From positions 1 through 9,727 of the forward strand of contig JAAYUT010000241.1 in assembly GCA_012517485.1 (NCBI GenBank): DNA of 9,727 nt, in the 5' to 3' direction. The notes beneath the pieces were generated by a model that worked only from the letters and a program-made list of their open reading frames with translations, ran no database searches and was not told the DNA's origin. Of this stretch, positions 6,901-9,727 are shown piece after piece. The stretch comes from Candidatus Atribacter fermentans (GTDB lineage: Bacteria; Atribacterota; Atribacteria; Atribacterales; Atribacteraceae). The position numbers and the translations under genes were made by a program. Within the stretch, counting starts at the first letter, position 1, and each line of letters opens with the position of its first letter.

Positions 6901-8966
6901 GTTATGGAAGAAACTTGGCAACTGGTAAGTTGGTAGACATTGGAGAGTCGGTTGGGATTCTTGCTGCTCAGTCAATTGGCGAACCAGGCACTCAGTTAAC
7001 TATGAGAACCTTCCATACCGGAGGGATTCGAATTGCAGGTGAGGACATTACCCAAGGTCTTCCACGGGTCGAACAGCTGTTTGAAGTCCGAAAGCCGAAA
7101 AAAGCTGCTATTCTCTCCGATATTGATGGAGAAGTAAAAAAGATTGAATCCGTTGGAAATAGAAGGAAAATCATTGTTCAACCCGATGAAGATGAAGCCG
7201 ACCAATCTGACCGAGTCTATTTAGTTCCACCCGATATTCGGATTAAGGTGAGTGAGAATACCCGAGTGAAAGCTGGGGATCGTTTAACCTTAGGTCCAAT
7301 TAATCCTCGAGATATCCTTCGAATTAAAGGGATACGGGAAGTTCAAAACCATTTAGTTGAAGAAATTCAATCAGTGTACCTTTCTCAAGGTGTCAATATC
7401 AATGATAAGCATATTGAAACCATTGTACGACAGATTGCACGCCTGAATAAGGTTATGGTTGAAAATGCCGGTGATACCGAGCTCCTCTCAGGCGAGTTAG
7501 TCCATATAGACGATTTTGAGCGGGAAAATAATCGAATTAATGAAGAAAATCGATTGGTTTTAGAGAAAGCTCTTTCACTTTTTGAAGGATTCACATTACG
7601 AGAACCGGCTTTTGATATTTCTGGAGAGGCTATCGTGCAAAAAGGAGAAGCAATTGATGAAGAAAAGTTAAAGATAATTCTTTCTACTGATTGTAAGCCT
7701 TTTTATTTAATTGATAAGGACCAGACACCTTATAAAATCATTCGAGGGTACCGTTTATTGAAATCCGAATTAAAAGACCAGGTGAGTGTTGATGACATTC
7801 TCGATCAAAATGGAGCAGTTTTGGTCAAAACCGGTGAAGTGATTAATGAAAACAAAATAGAACACATTGCTGATTTAGGTCCAGTTATTCTTCGAACACG
7901 AGAGAAGTCAACCTGGGAAAAACTGAAAGGCGCAATTTTAGCCCAAGATATAATCGACCCAAAAACCAGAGAAGTCGTTCTTGCTGCCAACACTAAAATT
8001 GAAGCACATCATCAAGGCTTGATTGAAGGTCATAACATCGATCGGATTGTGGTCTGGAAAAATGTTGAAACTTTCCAAATTAAAGAGAGCCTCATTCGGG
8101 AATTACGAGAAGAAATTCTTGGAAAGGAAGTAGAAAAAGACATTATAAGCCCAAAAAATGGTGATTTGATTATAGCCTCTGGTCAGCAAATAAGCCGGGC
8201 GGTAGCACGGCGATTAGTTATGGAAGATGTGAAAGAAATTCAATTGGGAGATGGACGTTTCATTTCCATTGAAGGGCGATTGAGTGAACTTTTAGAAAGA
8301 GAAGTTGTAGGGAAAATCGCAGCTCAAGATATTTCAATTGGAGAAAATGGCTCAATTTTAATTAAAGCAGGAGAAACGATCGATCGCGAGGGAGTAATCA
8401 GAATAGCTGATGATAACGTCGAATATTTACTCATACGGGAAGCTGATGCCGAGACTGAAACCAGAAGCTTAGTTGAAAACGTCGTTTATTTGGCAGGAAT
8501 TAAACAAGTCGCCACGGGAAGACCAGTTGTTCTGGGAATTACCAAAGCCTCTTTGGCCACCGAGAGCTTTTTATCAGCGTCTTCTTTCCAACAGACGACT
8601 CACGTTTTGGCGGATTCGGCTATAAAAGGAAAAGTTGATGAACTGGTTGGACTCAAAGAAAATGTAATAATCGGTAAGATTATTCCAGCTGGAACAGGTT
8701 TTCCAGATTATCGGAAAGTCAGATTGGAAAACGAAGAATACCTGAAAGATTCAAGTGAATTGGCTCTTCATGAGGATCAGGGAGTCGATCTCCGTGAACT
8801 GATGAATTACGAAGAGGAGGTCAATATTGAAGATATTCTTCATCCTCATCAAAACCAAATTGAAGATGAAGAATTGGATGAAGATTTCAATGAGTTCGGC
8901 CATTTTGAAAGTCAAATCGACGACGACAACGAAGAAGAAGCTGATGAGAACGATTTTGATGACTAA
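3921..8966 (+). CDS. rpoC: DNA-directed RNA polymerase subunit beta'
   Basis: This is the beta' subunit, which holds the catalytic Mg2+. It starts at TTG, 18 bp after rpoB. The product is 1681 residues, against 1407 in E. coli and about 1200 in B. subtilis. Landmarks in order are the N-terminal zinc site C60, C62, C75, C78; the switch/clamp block KGRFRQNLLGKRVDYSGRS (455-473); the catalytic NADFDGD (578-584) with D580, D582 and D584; the bridge helix (about 864-899); the second zinc site C909, C984, C991, C994; and the trigger loop LTMRTFHTGG (1026-1035) with R1029 and H1032. The loop has no E. coli-type insertion. ITKASLATESF begins at 1540, followed by GLKENVIIGKIIPAGTG. Excess length comes from diverged tandem modules at 139-304 and an insertion at about 1205-1525. 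The last 48 residues are strongly acidic. All core motifs are intact, so the gene is functional. It is co-transcribed with rpoB. Confidence 0.98.
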   Translation: MIDVNDLGAMQIGLSSPEQIRKWSRGEVKKPETINYRTLKPEKDGLFCEKIFGPTKDWECYCGKYKRIRHKGVVCDRCGVEITRSSVRRARLGHIELAAPVSHIWYFKSIPSKMALLLGVLPKNLEKVLYFASGRKKEDCYKVIEPGSTDLEPGTIIRDTEYRIHQKYDPNFKAETAHRITEVHSLPFSVGDELSAKELTRFRTKFKESFTVEEKDTNRYEVIDVRIFPYQRDEEVSESEIYQLRETYGDLFEEEILTDTAEEPCYLVIDPGSTGLKKAQMILETEAKLLPQYDKDFKSGVGAEAVREILKTLDVQALARSLRKELKEATGQKAKKIIKRLQVVESFCKSGNRPEWMILEVIPVLPPDLRPMVQLDGGRFATSDLNDLYRRVINRNNRLKRLLQLGAPDIIVKNEKRMLQEAVDALFDNGRRGRPVLGPGNRPLKSLSDMLRGKKGRFRQNLLGKRVDYSGRSVIVAGPQLNFDQCGIPKKMALELFKPFIMKGLVDKGHAHNIKSAKRMVEKTRDEVWEVLEEVIAEHPVLLNRAPTLHRLSVQAFQPVLVEGNAIHIHPMVCPAFNADFDGDQMAVHVPLSAEAQAESEILMLSSHNILSPASGRPIAVPTQDMVLGCYYLTLMKKETKERKPKRFLDIDEALLAFEYKQVDLHEPIYIREIQERDSHISVTTIGRVIFNQVLPQGMPFYNEPMTKKKLSDIVDLCFRKFGNQITVETLDRIKRLGFHYATQSGTSIGVVDLEIPDKKFTIIEEATRRVADTNDHYNEGLITGEEREQSVIDIWTDASNKVAEAILDLLDDFNPVNMMAKSGARGSIRQISQLAGMRGLMADPSGRIIEYPIRANFREGLGVLEYFISTHGARKGLADTALRTAKSGYLTRRLVDVSQDMIVREIDCGTDDGIMIGDLKDENDNVIEYFEERVLGRIVLNDVYIPGTDQLILAAGEEVDEEIVQKLQEYKIRELKIRSVLTCKSRYGVCAKCYGRNLATGKLVDIGESVGILAAQSIGEPGTQLTMRTFHTGGIRIAGEDITQGLPRVEQLFEVRKPKKAAILSDIDGEVKKIESVGNRRKIIVQPDEDEADQSDRVYLVPPDIRIKVSENTRVKAGDRLTLGPINPRDILRIKGIREVQNHLVEEIQSVYLSQGVNINDKHIETIVRQIARLNKVMVENAGDTELLSGELVHIDDFERENNRINEENRLVLEKALSLFEGFTLREPAFDISGEAIVQKGEAIDEEKLKIILSTDCKPFYLIDKDQTPYKIIRGYRLLKSELKDQVSVDDILDQNGAVLVKTGEVINENKIEHIADLGPVILRTREKSTWEKLKGAILAQDIIDPKTREVVLAANTKIEAHHQGLIEGHNIDRIVVWKNVETFQIKESLIRELREEILGKEVEKDIISPKNGDLIIASGQQISRAVARRLVMEDVKEIQLGDGRFISIEGRLSELLEREVVGKIAAQDISIGENGSILIKAGETIDREGVIRIADDNVEYLLIREADAETETRSLVENVVYLAGIKQVATGRPVVLGITKASLATESFLSASSFQQTTHVLADSAIKGKVDELVGLKENVIIGKIIPAGTGFPDYRKVRLENEEYLKDSSELALHEDQGVDLRELMNYEEEVNIEDILHPHQNQIEDEELDEDFNEFGHFESQIDDDNEEEADENDFDD
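4335..4832 (+). repeat. Tandem diverged protein modules near the N-terminus of beta'
   Basis: E. coli beta' has one module of the form YVVIxxGxTxLxxxxxLxxxEYxxxxxxxGxxF at this point. Here it appears about four times in a row: residues 139-179 (CYKVIEPGSTDLEPG), 180-217 (weakest; VHSLPFSVGDELSAKEL), 218-264 (YEVIDVRIFPYQRDEEV) and 265-304 (CYLVIDPGSTGLKKA). Copies 1 and 4 align without gaps from residue 140 with 265, giving 16 identities in 34 positions. They are exactly 125 residues apart, close to the excess length of this region relative to E. coli (catalytic aspartates are shifted by 120). T. thermophilus beta' carries its non-conserved domain at about the same place. Copies 1 and 4 are clear by eye, while copies 2 and 3 need a profile or structure test. 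Confidence 0.7.
6726..6857 (+). other. Beta' DPxTG-like module ahead of the second zinc site
   Basis: Residues 936-979 (LGRIVLNDVYIPGTDQLILA, then AGEEVDEEIVQKL and IRELKIR) run directly into the zinc-site cysteines at 984-994. This element is common in bacterial beta' proteins at this position. It serves here as the reference copy for the repeats found at 7590-8438. Confidence 0.65.
7533..8495 (+). repeat. Large modular insertion in the C-terminal part of beta'
   Basis: About 320 residues (about 1205-1525) lie between the LVHIDDF block (1194-1199) and ATGRPVVLGITKAS (1531-1544). In E. coli and B. subtilis these are joined by only 20-30 residues. The insertion holds four or five diverged copies of a 40-45 residue module: 1224-1265 (DISGEAIVQKGEAIDEEKL), 1286-1325 (DILDQNGAVLVKTGEVINE), 1336-1380 (DIIDPKTREVVLAANTKIE), 1400-1442 (DIISPKNGDLIIASGQQIS) and 1463-1506 (DISIGENGSILIKAGETID). 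Each is followed by a short helix-like stretch and a closing strand such as VILRTRE or YLLIREA. Codon use looks like the rest of rpoC, so it is not a recent acquisition. The fold is unknown to me. Small beta-rich modules (sandwich-barrel hybrid motifs and related) are known to accrete in bacterial polymerase subunits and are the likely class. Confidence 0.75.
8820..8963 (+). other. Acidic C-terminal tail of beta'
   Basis: The last 48 residues (1634-1681) contain 22 Asp or Glu and no Lys or Arg, ending in DDDNEEEADENDFDD. This looks disordered. It lies after the conserved C-terminal region that in other bacteria contacts the omega subunit. A role in interaction with basic partners or in keeping non-specific nucleic acid away is possible but is inference. 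Confidence 0.75.
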
Positions 8967-8985
8967 AAAGGACGAAGAAAAGATT

Positions 8986-9020
8986 AAAAAAAGTGGGAGT
9001 GGCAAACTCCCACTTTTTTT
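8986..9020 (+). terminator. Intrinsic terminator after rpoC
   Basis: A perfect 8-bp stem GTGGGAGT (8993-9000) / ACTCCCAC (9006-9013) with a GGCAA loop is preceded by seven A and followed by seven T. It begins 19 bp after the rpoC stop codon. The A-tract can pair with the T-tract, extending the stem to 15 bp. This is a textbook Rho-independent terminator for the rpoBC transcript and, being flanked by A and T tracts, could also work on the other strand. Confidence 0.92.
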
Positions 9021-9043
9021 GTTGAAAATTACTAAAACGTGAG

Positions 9044-9072
9044 TTGACATTCATTTTTAATGCTGATAAAAT
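9044..9072 (+). promoter_or_regulatory. Sigma70-type promoter of the rpsL-rpsG unit
   Basis: The -35 TTGACA (9044-9049) is perfect. The spacer is 17 bp, and the -10 is TAAAAT (9067-9072, five of six matches to TATAAT). TG at 9064-9065 makes it an extended -10 element. It lies 24 bp beyond the rpoC terminator and points at rpsL. Transcription would start near 9079, leaving a leader of about 113 nt. Confidence 0.88.
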
Positions 9073-9132
9073 TGCTCCGTTGCGCTTAAGGATGCCAATA
9101 AAAATACAATAGTATAAAGAAATAACAAAAAT

Positions 9133-9159
9133 ATTCAGAAATAAATTTATTTGATTCAG
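9133..9159. repeat. AT palindrome flanked by ATTCAG direct repeats
   Basis: AAATAAATTTATTT (9139-9152) is a perfect 14-bp palindrome. ATTCAG occurs immediately before it (9133-9138) and one base after it (9154-9159). In RNA the palindrome would form at most a weak A-U hairpin. Chance is likely in sequence this AT-rich. Confidence 0.4.
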
Positions 9160-9178
9160 GAGAGAATAAGATATTAAG

Positions 9179-9185
9179 AGGGAGG
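9179..9185 (+). promoter_or_regulatory. Ribosome binding site of rpsL
   Basis: AGGGAGG ends 6 nt before the ATG at 9192 and fixes the start of rpsL. A second purine-rich AGGAGA lies upstream at 9158-9163 but is too far from this start and has no start codon of its own. Confidence 0.8.
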
Positions 9186-9191
9186 AACGAT

Positions 9192-9566
9192 ATGCCGACT
9201 ATAAACCAGTTGGTTCGACAAGGTAGAAAGCAGCCGAAGAGGAAAAGCAGTGCTCCTGCTTTAAAGAGTTCTCCTCAAAAAAGAGGAGTGTGCACCCGGG
9301 TTTGGACGATTACTCCGAAAAAGCCCAACTCGGCATTGCGGAAGGTCGCCCGTGTTCGATTGACCAATGGGATTGAAGTGACAGCTTATATTCCAGGAAT
9401 AGGACACAATCTTCAAGAACATTCCCTGGTTCTTATCCGTGGTGGTCGAGTAAAAGATCTTCCTGGGGTGAGGTACCATATAATTCGTGGTACGCTTGAT
9501 ACGGCTGGGGTTGAGAATCGTAAACAGGGCCGTTCAAAATACGGAGCGAAAAGACCAAAATCATAA
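9192..9566 (+). CDS. rpsL: 30S ribosomal protein S12
   Basis: S12 sits at the decoding centre of the 30S subunit and controls accuracy of tRNA selection. The product is 124 residues, the same as E. coli, and aligns to it without gaps. It begins MPTINQLVR and contains PQKRGVCTRV (28-37), TPKKPNSALRKV (41-52), GHNLQEHS (71-78) and GGRVKDLPGVRYH (84-96), ending KYGAKRPKS. K43 and K88, the sites where streptomycin-resistance changes arise (K42 and K87 without the initiator Met), are wild type. D89, the residue methylthiolated by RimO in E. coli, is present. It is the first gene after its own promoter and leads into rpsG, the usual order of the streptomycin operon (rpsL-rpsG-fusA-tuf). The many basic residues fit rRNA binding. 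Identification is certain. Confidence 0.99.
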   Translation: MPTINQLVRQGRKQPKRKSSAPALKSSPQKRGVCTRVWTITPKKPNSALRKVARVRLTNGIEVTAYIPGIGHNLQEHSLVLIRGGRVKDLPGVRYHIIRGTLDTAGVENRKQGRSKYGAKRPKS

Positions 9567-9570
9567 GGAG
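9565..9570 (+). promoter_or_regulatory. Ribosome binding site of rpsG overlapping the rpsL stop
   Basis: AAGGAG overlaps the last two bases of the rpsL TAA stop codon and ends 11 nt before TTG 9582. A second purine run, GAAGGG (9574-9579), lies closer. The arrangement suggests that rpsG translation is coupled to rpsL. Confidence 0.65.
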
Positions 9571-9581
9571 AGTGAAGGGTT

Positions 9582-9727
9582 TTGCCGAGAAAAGGTCCGG
9601 TTACAAAAAGAGAAATCCAACCAGATCCAGTTTACAATAGTATTGATGTTGCACGGTTAATGAACAAAGTCATGTTAAAGGGAAAAAAGAGTGTTTCAGA
9701 ACAAATTGTATATGGTGCTTTCGAGAT
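9582..9727 (+). CDS. rpsG: 30S ribosomal protein S7 (partial, cut by window end)
   Basis: S7 is the primary assembly protein of the 30S head and binds the 3' major domain of 16S rRNA. Only the first 48 codons (plus two bases) are in the window; the family is about 156 residues. The frame opens at TTG and reads MPRKGPVTKREIQPDPVYNS, then VARLMNKVMLKGKKSVSEQI and VYGAFE. This matches the conserved S7 N-terminus (MPRRGxVxKRxxxPDPxYNS, then INKVMxxGKK). The 15-bp gap from rpsL and the overlapping ribosome binding site indicate one operon. In E. coli S7 represses its own operon by binding a longer rpsL-rpsG spacer, but there is no room for that site here. The TTG start is supported by the immediate match of the following residues to the family. 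Confidence 0.96.
   Translation, partial: MPRKGPVTKREIQPDPVYNSIDVARLMNKVMLKGKKSVSEQIVYGAFE

Larger units (their letters stand above)
9079..9191 (+). other. Probable AT-rich 5' leader of rpsL
   Basis: These are the bases between the inferred transcription start and the rpsL ATG. They hold no believable gene: the only ATG (9092) opens a six-codon frame with no properly spaced ribosome binding site. A perfect AT palindrome (9139-9152) is flanked by two copies of ATTCAG. I cannot match the leader to a known riboswitch or ribosomal-protein autoregulatory site. Confidence 0.5.

Noticed and set aside
7533..8495. Intein, intron or mobile element as an explanation of the rpoC insertion
   Set aside because: No intein splice-junction signature (N-terminal Cys/Ser block, C-terminal His-Asn), no homing endonuclease motif and no terminal repeats. 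The frame stays open and its codon use matches the host gene, so it is a domain insertion.
8827..9042. A 71-codon + strand frame, Lys-rich, running through the end of rpoC and the terminator
   Set aside because: It is an out-of-frame reading of the GAA/GAT-rich rpoC tail, translates the terminator hairpin, has no family resemblance and no good ribosome binding site.
8751..9050. A 99-codon - strand frame, hydrophobic and Phe-rich, over the end of rpoC
   Set aside because: It is the antisense of the acidic tail (GAA read as TTC), which makes false membrane-like peptides. It spans the terminator and has no promoter or family match.
9092..9112. Possible short leader peptide ATG...TAG (six codons) in the rpsL leader
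   Set aside because: The only purine-rich stretch (TTAAGG) abuts the ATG with no spacing, and the peptide MPIKIQ has no regulatory codon run.
9080..9118. Second possible promoter: TTGCGC with TACAAT (19-bp spacer), or TATAAA at 9113-9118
   Set aside because: The spacer is too long and the -35 weak, or no -35 exists. The promoter at 9044-9072 is far better, and AT-rich DNA gives such -10 matches by chance.

Overview
The window carries the RNA polymerase beta/beta' genes and the start of the streptomycin-operon ribosomal genes, all on the + strand: rpoB (168-3902), rpoC (3921-8966), a 225-bp spacer, rpsL (9192-9566) and the first 48 codons of rpsG (from 9582, cut by the window end). The first 167 bases are an AT-rich untranslated stretch in which I see no gene. 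In many bacteria rplL lies upstream of rpoB, but it is not visible here.

The organism is a bacterium with a moderately AT-rich genome (roughly 40% G+C from spot counts of a few lines). It uses strong Shine-Dalgarno sites and often non-ATG starts (GTG for rpoB, TTG for rpoC and rpsG). The polymerase subunits (1244 and 1681 residues) lack the E. coli insertion in the trigger loop. The beta' subunit instead has extra material near its N-terminus and before its conserved C-terminal part. As I recall, T. maritima has subunits of similar size (about 1263 and 1690 residues). A deep-branching lineage such as Atribacterota, Thermotogota or a relative is therefore plausible. This is inference, not identification.

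Layout and expression: rpoB and rpoC are 18 bp apart and almost certainly one transcript. It ends at a strong intrinsic terminator (8986-9020) just after rpoC. A near-consensus promoter (TTGACA, 17-bp spacer, extended-10 TAAAAT; 9044-9072) then starts a new unit with a leader of about 113 nt ahead of rpsL and rpsG. The rpsL and rpsG genes are 15 bp apart, with the rpsG ribosome binding site overlapping the rpsL stop codon. No L7Ae-like gene or tRNA lies between rpoC and rpsL.

The most interesting content is inside rpoC. A module of about 40 residues that is normally single near the N-terminus appears to be present in about four tandem, diverged copies (residues 139-304). Just before the conserved ITKASLATESF block there is an insertion of roughly 320 residues, built from four or five diverged copies of a module of about 45 residues. 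That module resembles a normal element before the C-terminal zinc site of beta' and a segment of the beta lobe in rpoB. The subunit ends in a strongly acidic tail. Catalytic and zinc-binding residues are intact throughout, so these are functional housekeeping genes with unusual domain accretion. I found no mobile element, CRISPR array, RNA gene or accessory system.
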